Below, in pieces: positions 9,021 through 16,313 of a DNA stretch of 64,000 nucleotides. Positions within the stretch are counted from its first letter, which is position 1. The number at the start of each line of letters is the position of its first letter. The stretch spans positions 30,091 through 94,090 of the forward strand of contig CAUFMG010000007.1 of assembly GCA_959026725.1 (NCBI GenBank), given 5' to 3'. The position numbers and the translations under genes were made by a program. The DNA comes from an uncultured Collinsella sp. GTDB taxonomy: Bacteria; Actinomycetota; Coriobacteriia; Coriobacteriales; Coriobacteriaceae. The notes beneath the pieces were generated by a model, which saw only the letters and a list, made by a program, of their open reading frames with translations, ran no database searches and was not told the DNA's origin.

Positions 9021-9236
9021 ATTCCCAAGCTTTGCCAGACCACGCGGCCGTAAGCGCCGCGCGCCGTGCATTTGAGGAAGGAAGGGGCGACCATCGGGCA
9101 TGCGCCCGTAAATATGCACCCCGCGACGGTTGCCGTTCGCTGCTTGCATGGCGCGGTTCTCGGCTTCCGACCGCGTTTCATGGTCAACCGTCAAGCGGCT
9201 GCTGGATGCCGACTGCAAGCCGCGCGGGGTGCCCTC
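9021..9236 (+). ncRNA. TR-RNA 3' extension / spacer before the reverse transcriptase
   Basis: A 216-base spacer between TR and the reverse transcriptase start. In studied DGRs this region is part of the TR-containing RNA, binds the RT-Avd complex and primes cDNA synthesis. A small hairpin CGGGC/GCCCG lies near 9095-9108 and a purine-rich run GAGGAAGGAAGGGG near 9074. A GTG at 9066 is in frame with the RT gene, so translation could also begin there. Function as guide RNA is inferred from position. Confidence 0.55.
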
Positions 9237-10346
9237 ATGAACTCTGAAGAGCGACGCGTAGCACGCCGCGCAAGGCGAGATGCCAAGCGCGCGGAGAATA
9301 GGGCTAGGCGCATCGAAGGATGCACGCTAGAAGCCGTCGCAGACCTCGATAACCTATACAGCGCGGCGAACGGCGCTGCTGCGGGCGTTCGCTGGAAGGC
9401 AAGCGTCCAGCGCTACATGGGGCGTGTCATGCCAAACATCATGCGGGCGCGCCGCGACCTGCTCACGGGCGCTGACTTCCGGCGCGGCTTCATCGAGTTT
9501 GACCTTTTCGAGCGCGGAAAGCTTCGTCATATCTGCTCTGTCCACTTCTCGGAGCGTGTCATACAGAAGTCTTTAAGCCGTCACGCGCTCGCACCCGCGA
9601 TCTGGCCTACCCTGACAGAGGGATGCGCCGCAAACGTGAAGGGGCGCGGCACCGAGTACGCAATCAAGCGCATGAAGCGTCAGCTTGTAGCCCACCGGCG
9701 AAAGCACGGGGCGGAAGGCTACATCTTGCAGGTCGATTTCTCGGACTATTTCGCGAACATCGACCACGACGCTTGCAAGCGCATCATTGACAGAGCCATT
9801 GACGATGAGCGCGTTAAGCGCGTCATGGGCGACCAGATAGACGCTCACGGTGCGCGCGGGCTTGGTCTTGGCAGCGAGCCGAACCAGATTCTAGCGGTGG
9901 CCTTGCCGTCGCCGATAGACCATCTGATGCTTTCGCTTCCGGGCATCCTCGCGAGCGGTCGCTACATGGACGATAGCTATTGCATCGCGCTTGACAAGCA
10001 GACGCTTTGGGACGCGCTTTCGCGCATCGAAGCGCTCTGCGACGATCTGGGAATCATCATCAACCGCAAGAAGACGCGCGTAGTGAAGCTGTCGCGCGGC
10101 TTCGTTTTCCTGAAGAAGAGGTTTTCATATGGCGAGGGTGAAAAGGTGGTTGTTCGCCCTTGCCGCTCTTCCGTGACGCGGCAGCGGCGCAAGCTGAAGA
10201 AGCAAGCGGCGCTGGTCGCTCGCGGCGTTATGACCGTCGAGCAAGTCAACCAGTCTTACCAATCGTGGCGCGGAGGCATGAAGCGGCTTGACGCTCACGA
10301 GACGGTAAGGCGCATGGACGCGCTCTATAAGCAGCTCTTCAGCTAA
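9237..10346 (+). CDS. DGR reverse transcriptase
   Basis: A 369-residue reverse transcriptase that copies the TR RNA into adenine-mutagenised cDNA. The finger/palm motif VDFSDYFANIDHD lies at residues 166-178 with catalytic D167. The YMDD box is at 243-246, followed by LGIIINRKKT (271-280) and a basic thumb. The motif-4 region reads LGSEPNQ (211-217), a variant of the GxxxSQ often seen in DGR enzymes. There is no maturase or nuclease domain, as expected. ATG 9237 was chosen because homologous sequence begins after it; an in-frame GTG at 9066 would add 57 residues that look non-coding. A terminator follows. Confidence 0.95.
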   Translation: MNSEERRVARRARRDAKRAENRARRIEGCTLEAVADLDNLYSAANGAAAGVRWKASVQRYMGRVMPNIMRARRDLLTGADFRRGFIEFDLFERGKLRHICSVHFSERVIQKSLSRHALAPAIWPTLTEGCAANVKGRGTEYAIKRMKRQLVAHRRKHGAEGYILQVDFSDYFANIDHDACKRIIDRAIDDERVKRVMGDQIDAHGARGLGLGSEPNQILAVALPSPIDHLMLSLPGILASGRYMDDSYCIALDKQTLWDALSRIEALCDDLGIIINRKKTRVVKLSRGFVFLKKRFSYGEGEKVVVRPCRSSVTRQRRKLKKQAALVARGVMTVEQVNQSYQSWRGGMKRLDAHETVRRMDALYKQLFS

Positions 10347-10371
10347 GAGCGAACACACACTATCAGGTACC

Positions 10372-10399
10372 AAAGCCCTCGCAGACGCGGGGGCTTTTT
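10372..10399 (+). terminator. Rho-independent terminator behind the DGR
   Basis: The 11-bp stem AAAGCCCTCGC / GCGGGGGCTTT has a 4-base loop and is followed by a T run. It closes the variable protein - avd - TR - RT transcription unit. Confidence 0.88.
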
Positions 10400-10424
10400 C
10401 GTTACCGAGAGAAAGGGGCAACAA

Positions 10425-10871
10425 ATGGCACTCACCGAAGACGAAGAGAGCATGGTGCGCGCGATCATCGCGATTTACAAGACACAAGCGCCGTCTCTCT
10501 CAACCGACGTGGCGAGCCGAGCCGCCGCGCTCTTCGCCGCGTGGGACAGCAACGGCCGCGCCTACGCCGAGGGCGAGCGCGTGAGCTATGAGGGCGAGCT
10601 TTACACGTGCCTTCAGGCGCACACGTCGCAGACCGATTGGGCACCCACGGCAGCGCCGAGCCTTTGGGCGCAGGTGCTTGAAGCTGGCACGCCCGACACG
10701 CCGACAGAGGAAGTGCCCGAATGGGTGCAGCCCGATTCTACGAATCCCTACCCGCTCGGTGCCCGCGTCAAGCACAACGGCAAGGTCTGGGAATCCCTCG
10801 TTGCAAACAACGTCTGGGAGCCGGGGGCTGTCGGCACAGAAACCGTCTGGCGAGAGGTGACGGAGGGCTGA
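10425..10871 (+). CDS. Phage protein with two carbohydrate-binding-like modules
   Basis: A 148-residue protein with a good AAAGGGG start signal. After an N-terminal helix (residues 1-45) it has two copies of a chitin-binding (CBM5/12-like) pattern: YAEGERVSYEGELYTCLQAH...W near residues 45-80 and YPLGARVKHNGKVWESLVANN...W near 107-145. Such small modules occur next to tail and lysis genes and bind polysaccharide. It lies between the DGR and the holin region, so it may decorate the virion or help cell-wall binding. The fold is confident; the role is inferred. Confidence 0.72.
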   Translation: MALTEDEESMVRAIIAIYKTQAPSLSTDVASRAAALFAAWDSNGRAYAEGERVSYEGELYTCLQAHTSQTDWAPTAAPSLWAQVLEAGTPDTPTEEVPEWVQPDSTNPYPLGARVKHNGKVWESLVANNVWEPGAVGTETVWREVTEG

Positions 10872-10872
10872 C

Positions 10873-11319
10873 GTGGCGGAGAGCGTTTTAGACCATGCAG
10901 CGGCCTTCGGTGCCGAATGGTTCTTCGCGTTCCTCGTTGCTATCGGTTTCGGAATACTCGCAAAGCAGTTGCTTAACGAGTACCAGCGCAACAACGAGCG
11001 CAAGGCAGAGCTTGAAGAGCGAAACGCGGCGCGGCAGGCAGAACTAGAGCTGAAGCGCGAAGAGCGCAAGCGCGACGAACTCAACGAGCGCGCGCAGCGC
11101 GACCGCGAGCGCTCGGAAATGGAAGGCCGCATCGCTGCGCAGATGGAGCGTAGCAACAACATTTCGGAAGGGCTGCAAGCAGCTATGGAATCTCTCAGGG
11201 CTTCCACGGCGGCGCTGCACGACGAAATCAGGGAATCGCGCGAGCACTCGCACGACATGGCAAACAAGGTCGATCACATCTACGACCGCGTAGACCTCAT
11301 CTATGAAAAGGAGAACTGA
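10873..11319 (+). CDS. Phage membrane protein with long coiled coil, lysis region
   Basis: A 148-residue protein from a GTG start, one base after the previous stop. Residues about 13-33 form one membrane segment (WFFAFLVAIGFGILAKQLL). The rest is a highly charged coiled coil (RKAELEERNAARQAELELKR) ending in VDHIYDRVDLIYEKEN. The layout recalls BhlA/UviB-type holins or the inner-membrane spanin, and the gene precedes a typical holin. I cannot tell these apart from sequence. Confidence 0.6.
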   Translation: MAESVLDHAAAFGAEWFFAFLVAIGFGILAKQLLNEYQRNNERKAELEERNAARQAELELKREERKRDELNERAQRDRERSEMEGRIAAQMERSNNISEGLQAAMESLRASTAALHDEIRESREHSHDMANKVDHIYDRVDLIYEKEN

Positions 11320-11320
11320 A

Positions 11321-11581
11321 ATGATTAACTTCACTGCACGAATCAAGAACAAGACGTTCTGGCTTACTCTCATTCCCGCCGTCCTGCTGCTCGTGCAGGT
11401 GGTCGCCGCGCCGTTCGGCTACCAGTGGGACTTTGGAGTTCTGAACGAGCAGTTGGCCGCGATCATCAACGCGCTTTTCGCCGTGCTCGCGATTCTTGGC
11501 ATCGTGACCGACCCGACCACGGCGGGCGTTGGCGATTCCGCGCAAGCGCTCACCTACACCGAGCCGAAGCGCGATGAGTAG
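11321..11581 (+). CDS. Phage holin, phi LC3 family-like
   Basis: An 86-residue protein with the start at 11321 behind AAAGGAG. It has the family pattern INFTARIKNKTFWLTLIPA, then two membrane segments (LTLIPAVLLLVQVVAAPFG and IINALFAVLAILGIVTDPTT) and the conserved ending DPTTAGVGDSAQAL. Holins of this family form membrane lesions that release endolysin at the end of infection. Its end overlaps the next gene by 8 bases. Confidence 0.9.
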   Translation: MINFTARIKNKTFWLTLIPAVLLLVQVVAAPFGYQWDFGVLNEQLAAIINALFAVLAILGIVTDPTTAGVGDSAQALTYTEPKRDE

Positions 11582-12284
11582 GCTAAAGGCTGTCGCCCTC
11601 GTGCTTTCCGGCGCGCTCGCGTCAATGCTCTTCTGCGGCTGGCTCATCGTCGGCCATATCGAGAGCGACGCGGGCGCGCTCGCTGAAGCGCACGAAGAGG
11701 GCTACGCTGCCGCTGAGGAAGACCGCCTAGCAATCGTTGCCGATAGGCCGATTGCCGAGGGTAACAGCATGCCGATATGGCTTCAGACCGACCCGCAATG
11801 GGACTACATACCATATGCGGGCGGCACCATCGGCGACCACGGCTGCGGCCTTACATGCGCCGCTATGGCTGTCAAATACATGACGCTTCAGGACATTACG
11901 CCGCTCACGCTCGCATCGTTCGTGGGTGACACGTGCCTTACCGATGGCGTTAACGACCCCGGCAAGTTCTGCGCGTGGATTGCCGAGCATTACCCGGAAT
12001 ACGGCATCGAGAGCACGCCGATTTCTTACGATCTCGCACCCGTCCTTCAAAACGTGTCCGATGGGTGGCTTGCCTTCGCTGGCATGAGCGGAACGCTCGG
12101 CGATAGGGACTACGGCGGGCACGTCGTGCTTATCTGGCGCGCCGACGATGACGGCTACTGGATACGCGACCCGGCGAGCGCTGGGAACTCAGCGCGCGCC
12201 TTCACGCTCGAAGAGCTAGAGCAGGTCGATTTTCACTACTTCTACTGCATCAGAGGGGGCTTCTATGGCACTCAACGGCATTGA
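11574..12284 (+). CDS. Membrane-anchored C39-like cysteine peptidase, phage lysis cassette
   Basis: A 236-residue protein. A signal-anchor helix lies at residues 5-27, then an acidic linker, then a papain-like C39_2-type domain. Visible catalytic features are C91 in GDHGCGLTCAAMAVKYM, the His in GGHVVLIW, and the Asp in YWIRDPAS. The start ATG 11574 overlaps the holin stop. Lying between holin and GH25 lysozyme, it may be a second wall-cleaving endopeptidase or an exported lysis regulator. The catalytic fold is well supported; the substrate is unknown. Confidence 0.72.
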   Translation: MSRLKAVALVLSGALASMLFCGWLIVGHIESDAGALAEAHEEGYAAAEEDRLAIVADRPIAEGNSMPIWLQTDPQWDYIPYAGGTIGDHGCGLTCAAMAVKYMTLQDITPLTLASFVGDTCLTDGVNDPGKFCAWIAEHYPEYGIESTPISYDLAPVLQNVSDGWLAFAGMSGTLGDRDYGGHVVLIWRADDDGYWIRDPASAGNSARAFTLEELEQVDFHYFYCIRGGFYGTQRH

Positions 12285-13329
12285 TATTTCTAACTACCAG
12301 CGCGGGCTTGACCTCGCGCAGGTGCCTTGCGATTTTGTTATCTGCAAGGCGACAGAGGGAACCACCATCGTTCACAACACCTGCGACCCGTGGATTCAGC
12401 AGGCTATCAAACTCGGCAAGCTCTGGGGCTTCTATCACTTCATGAACGGAGAAGACCCCATAGCTCAGGCTAAGCACTTCGTCGCAAGCTGCCGTAACTA
12501 CTTCGGCAACGGCATTCCCGTTCTCGATTATGAGATGTATGGGCGCATCGGAACCGACAAGGCAAAGCAGTTCCTCGATTACGTCTACGATCAGACCGGC
12601 GTTCGCTGCATCGTCTATATGAGCCGTAGCGTTTGCACCGAAGAGGATTGGTCGAAGATCGCGCCGAATCACGCGCTCTGGGTTGCGCAGTACGCTAACA
12701 ACAACCGCACCGGCTACCAGTCTTCGCCGTGGCTTCCCGATGGCGGCTTCGGCGCTTGGGGTAGCTGCGCAATCCACCAGTACACGTCGAATGGCCGTCT
12801 CAATGGCTTCAACGCGCCGCTTGATCTCGATATCGCCTATATGACGCGCGAAGCGTGGGGCAAGTTTGCCAACCCGTCCGGCGCGGCAGCGCCCGACGTT
12901 CCGCCCGCAGAGGTCGCCGAGCCTTCGCCGGAGGGCACGACGCTTGACCTTGCAGCAGCGGTCATGCGCGGCGAGTATGGCGTTGACGATGAGCGCCGCG
13001 AAAAGCTCGGCGACCGTTACCAAGAGGTGCAAGACCTCATCAACTACATTGACGGCGCTTCCGCTTCTCAGCTCGCAGATGATGTGGAACGCGGAATGTT
13101 CGGCGTTGTGCCGACGCGCAGCGACGTTCTGGGCGACCGCTTCAGCGAGGTTCAGGCAATCGTCAACCAGAGGGCGGGCGTTGGCGCTGCGCGCGTCTAC
13201 ACCGTCAAGAGCGGAGACACGCTCAGCGAGATTGGCGCTTCGCTCGGTATCGACTGGCACACCATCGCAAGCAAGAACGGCATTGGGGCACCTTATACGA
13301 TCTACCCCGGCCAGAAGCTTTCTTATTAG
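12265..13329 (+). CDS. Endolysin: GH25 lysozyme with Cpl-7 repeats and LysM
   Basis: A 354-residue modular endolysin that cleaves the glycan strands of peptidoglycan. The GH25 catalytic domain spans residues 1-200, with D7 in GIDISNYQ and the LDYE motif D88/E90. Two Cpl-7 wall-binding repeats follow (about 228-262, LAAAVMRGEYGVDDERRE; and 268-303, QLADDVERGMFGV), then a LysM domain at 310-354 (YTVKSGDTLSEIGASLGID). No signal peptide is seen, consistent with holin-dependent release. It is the last gene of the prophage lysis cassette and is followed by a hairpin terminator. Confidence 0.95.
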   Translation: MALNGIDISNYQRGLDLAQVPCDFVICKATEGTTIVHNTCDPWIQQAIKLGKLWGFYHFMNGEDPIAQAKHFVASCRNYFGNGIPVLDYEMYGRIGTDKAKQFLDYVYDQTGVRCIVYMSRSVCTEEDWSKIAPNHALWVAQYANNNRTGYQSSPWLPDGGFGAWGSCAIHQYTSNGRLNGFNAPLDLDIAYMTREAWGKFANPSGAAAPDVPPAEVAEPSPEGTTLDLAAAVMRGEYGVDDERREKLGDRYQEVQDLINYIDGASASQLADDVERGMFGVVPTRSDVLGDRFSEVQAIVNQRAGVGAARVYTVKSGDTLSEIGASLGIDWHTIASKNGIGAPYTIYPGQKLSY

Positions 13330-13337
13330 TGTTCAAG

Positions 13338-13368
13338 CGGGGTACCCTGACAAGGGGTGCCCCGCTTT
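13338..13368 (+). terminator. Hairpin behind the endolysin gene
   Basis: A stem of GCGGGGTACCC with GGGGTGCCCCGC encloses a short loop, followed by TTTC. It probably ends the late phage transcript. Confidence 0.75.
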
Positions 13369-13566
13369 CTGGCGTTAGACGGGCTTACAGCAAGCCGCCC
13401 ATCTGGTGTTTTGCAAACACCGGAAATTGCTATTTTTGGCACGTGCCAACGACAACAAACCAGTTTTTCGATACTCTAACTATGCAAGTATCAAGCTGGA
13501 TAGCTGCGCGGTTGGCGGTGCTTGTGGAGTTCGCCGTTTTTCTCATAAGCTCCACCATAAGTAACA

Positions 13567-13605
13567 GGCAGGTAGATATTTATATCTACCTGCCTTTTTA
13601 TTTCT
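13567..13605. terminator. Strong bidirectional terminator near the prophage end
   Basis: A 14-bp perfect stem AGGCAGGTAGATAT / ATATCTACCTGCCT has a 4-base loop and is followed by TTTTTATTT. The region 13330-13610 otherwise holds no gene I can support. The hairpin probably separates phage from host transcription. Confidence 0.85.
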
Positions 13606-13612
13606 AGTCCGT

Positions 13613-13644
13613 ACCGCGGAGAATCGAACTCTATGCAGGGCGCG
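13613..13644. repeat. 32-bp direct repeat, copy 1 (possible attachment region)
   Basis: This copy begins ACCGCGGAGAATCGAACTC and is identical over 32 bases to 13824-13855. On the complementary strand it contains AGAGTTCGATTCTC, which resembles a tRNA T-arm. It lies just beyond the prophage late genes, so one copy could be the right attachment site; this is inference, because the left prophage end is outside the window. Confidence 0.5.
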
Positions 13645-13823
13645 AGCGTTAAGCAAACGCGAAGCGTTTGTAGCGAGCGGGCGAGGACGCCGGCAGGCGG
13701 CCGAAGCCGGTGCGGATTTGCGAAGCAAATACGCGGATTCTCCGCGCAATGCCCCAGCTAGATATAGATGCGATGCCGATCGGGCGTCTTGCCCCGGCCT
13801 CAACCCATCAACGGATTCCCCAA

Positions 13824-13855
13824 ACCGCGGAGAATCGAACTCTATGCAGGGCGCG
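13824..13855. repeat. 32-bp direct repeat, copy 2
   Basis: An exact copy of 13613-13644, 211 bases further on. Between the copies are two small hairpins (GCAAACGC/GCGTTTG and ATTTGC/GCAAAT) and no gene that I can support. Confidence 0.6.
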
Positions 13856-13864
13856 GCCGTAAAG

Positions 13865-14225
13865 AAAACGCCTTGGCAACGCAGACCGGGACACGCTTTC
13901 CCAATGGCGGCCCAGGCGGAAAGTCCATCCCGGAATCCGCGCTCAGACTGGGATGTAGTTTCCGGATGATGCCTCAAGCGGAAACTGCGACCCGGAATCG
14001 AGCCGTAGAGTGGGATATGCTTTCCCAATGGCAGCTCAAGCGGAAAGTACATCCCGGAATCCTCGTTCGGAATGGGATGCAGTTTCCAAATGAATGGCTA
14101 GCGGAAAGTTCATCCCGGAATCCGCGCTCAGAACGGGACGCGCTTTCCCAGCGGCGGTCCAAGCGGAAAGCGCATCCCGGAATCTCGCCTCAAACTGGGA
14201 CACACTTTCCGCTTCACTTGCCGCC
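13865..14225. repeat. Tandem array of about 62-bp hairpin units
   Basis: Five full units begin at 13916, 13978, 14040, 14101 and 14163, with a partial unit before them. Each begins GCGGAAAG and contains CATCCCGGAAT. Each unit is an imperfect inverted repeat: GGAAAGTNCATCCC is answered about 18 bases later by GGGATGNAGTTTCC, so each can form a 14-bp hairpin. Units differ from one another by about 10-25 percent. The array separates the prophage end from the patatin gene. Confidence 0.85.
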
Positions 14226-14297
14226 TCAAAAAACCTGCGCTCTCGCCATCCCAAAACTGGGTAGAAGAAAGCCAAAACGCAATCGCAGGAGGTCAAC

Positions 14298-15176
14298 ATG
14301 ACTGCAGAAGATAAGGCAAAGAACGCCGGCAAGGTCGCGCTCGTCCTGGAGGGCGGTAGCTTTCGCGGGCAATTTACCGCAGGCGTGCTCGACGTTCTCA
14401 TGGAGGCTGGCGTCGAGATTCCGGCTGTCTACGGTGTATCGGCCGGCGCCCTCAACGGCGTGAACTACAAATCGCACCAGATCGGCCGTGCCAACCGCAT
14501 CAACCTGGCTTTCTGTAACGACAACCGCTTCATGGGCGCCGCGTCGTTTGCGGCCACGGGCTCTATCGTCGGCTACGATTTTATCTTCAACGATGTCCAG
14601 GACCGCCTGGACCCCTTTGACAACGAGACGTTCGATGCGAGCCCCATCGAGATGTACGCCGTCGCGACGGACATGCTCTTTGGAACCGCCACGTACCTCC
14701 CGGTCAAAAGCGCCGTGCTCGACCTCGACGCTGTGCGCGCATCGACCTCGTTGCCGCTGGTGACACCGCCGGTCGAGATAGACGGGCACAAATACGTCGA
14801 CGGCGGCGTGGCCGATTCGGTTCCTATCGAGCATGTGCTGGAGGAGGCGGGCTTCGACCGTGCGGTCGTCATCGTCACGCAGGACCGCTCGTACGAGAAA
14901 AAGCCCTACGAGTTTTTGCCGGCCGCGCGCGCCCGCTATGCCGACTACCCCTATCTGCTCGAGGCTATCGAGACGCGCCACGACCGTTACAACATCCAGC
15001 GCATGCACCTGTGGAAGTATGAGCGCGAGGGCCGCGCGTTGGTCGTCGCTCCGCAAAAGCCGGTCGAGGTCGGCCATGTTGAGCACGATCCGGCAAAGCT
15101 TCTGGACCTGTATATCCAGGGCCGCCAGGAGGCAAAGCGTTTGCTGGGAGATATCGAGGCTTTTGTCGAGCGTTAA
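14298..15176 (+). CDS. Patatin-like phospholipase family protein
   Basis: A 292-residue cytosolic serine lipase of the patatin/RssA-YjjU type. The oxyanion loop EGGSFRGQFTAG is at residues 18-29. The nucleophile elbow GVSAG is near residue 51. The catalytic Asp is in YVDGGVADSVPIEH near residue 162, giving the Ser-Asp dyad. The start has a strong GCAGGAGG. It hydrolyses acyl esters of glycerolipids, but the physiological substrate is unknown. It stands alone between the hairpin array and the ribosomal operon. Confidence 0.92.
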   Translation: MTAEDKAKNAGKVALVLEGGSFRGQFTAGVLDVLMEAGVEIPAVYGVSAGALNGVNYKSHQIGRANRINLAFCNDNRFMGAASFAATGSIVGYDFIFNDVQDRLDPFDNETFDASPIEMYAVATDMLFGTATYLPVKSAVLDLDAVRASTSLPLVTPPVEIDGHKYVDGGVADSVPIEHVLEEAGFDRAVVIVTQDRSYEKKPYEFLPAARARYADYPYLLEAIETRHDRYNIQRMHLWKYEREGRALVVAPQKPVEVGHVEHDPAKLLDLYIQGRQEAKRLLGDIEAFVER

Positions 15177-15254
15177 CGCTGCGACATCACGGCTCGTGGA
15201 TGACATGTGCAGAAAGGACATGTGCAGAAACTCTGGTCGGAGCCAAAATACCTG

Positions 15255-15282
15255 TTGACTTATACGGCGAGCGGGGTAATAT
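15255..15282 (+). promoter_or_regulatory. Promoter of the rplM-rpsI operon
   Basis: TTGACT and TAATAT are separated by 16 bases, close to the sigma-70 consensus. It leaves a 5' leader of about 60 bases before rplM, where a ribosomal-protein feedback site could lie. The rest of the 172-base gap shows nothing else. Confidence 0.75.
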
Positions 15283-15348
15283 GGACGGGTTACTTGCAGA
15301 GCCCCGTGAATCTCTGTAACAACACGTACTGTACATGGAGGAGTCTAA

Positions 15349-15792
15349 GTGATTTCGAAATCGACTCACTACGCCAAGCAGGGCGAGGTCCAGCGCAACT
15401 GGGTTCTCGTCGACGCCGATGGTGCTGTCCTGGGCCGTCTTGCCACCCAGATCGCAATGATCCTGCGCGGTAAGAACAAGCCCCAGTTCACGCCCAACAG
15501 CGACTGCGGCGACTTCGTTGTCGTCATCAACGCCGATAAGGTCCAGCTTACCGGTAACAAGGCCGACACGAAGACCTATTATCGCCACAGCGGCTACAAC
15601 GGCGGCCTCAAGGCTGAGAGCTTCCGCCAGGCTATGGAGAAGCACCCGGAGAAGGTCATCGAGCGCGCCGTTCGCGGTATGCTGCCCAAGACCACCCTCG
15701 GCCGTGCCCAGATGACCAAGCTTAAGGTCTACGCTGGTGCCGAGCATCCGCATGCTGCCCAGAACCCCACGAAGATTGAGCTGGAGGCTTAA
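15349..15792 (+). CDS. rplM: 50S ribosomal protein L13
   Basis: A 147-residue L13, the usual family length. Visible signatures are [20 protein letters not shown], the nucleotide-like loop [12 protein letters not shown], and [15 protein letters not shown] near the C-terminus. It starts at GTG behind GGAGGAG and is followed after 2 bases by rpsI, the universal bacterial L13-S9 operon. Confidence 0.98.
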   Translation: MISKSTHYAKQGEVQRNWVLVDADGAVLGRLATQIAMILRGKNKPQFTPNSDCGDFVVVINADKVQLTGNKADTKTYYRHSGYNGGLKAESFRQAMEKHPEKVIERAVRGMLPKTTLGRAQMTKLKVYAGAEHPHAAQNPTKIELEA

Positions 15793-15794
15793 AG

Positions 15795-16190
<396 letters not shown>

Positions 16191-16220
16191 GGTTTTATCT
16201 CCTTACGAGATACAATGTAC

Positions 16221-16258
16221 AAGCGGGGCCTGCCGATTGCTCGGCGGGTCCCGCTTTT
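16221..16258 (+). terminator. Terminator behind rplM-rpsI
   Basis: AAGCGGG and CCCGCTT enclose an inner GCCGA/TCGGC stem, followed by TTTTCATTTTC. It separates the ribosomal operon from glmM. Confidence 0.85.
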
Positions 16259-16313
16259 CATTTTCGACTAGAGTGGGCGACTGTGTTTTGCCTACTTGGG
16301 AAGGAGCGATCCT

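Noticed and set aside
8870..9247. Plus-strand frame through the DGR template repeat
   Set aside because: It is the TR read out of frame; TR is template RNA, and the frame has no domain or conserved start.
13865..14225. CRISPR array
   Set aside because: The repeated part is about two-thirds of each unit, copies differ by many bases, spacers are not unique sequences of constant size, and no cas gene is near.
13768..14301. Long frame across the hairpin array, with repeated peptides
   Set aside because: The repeats come from the DNA array; units of 61 and 62 bases shift the frame, and there is no start signal.
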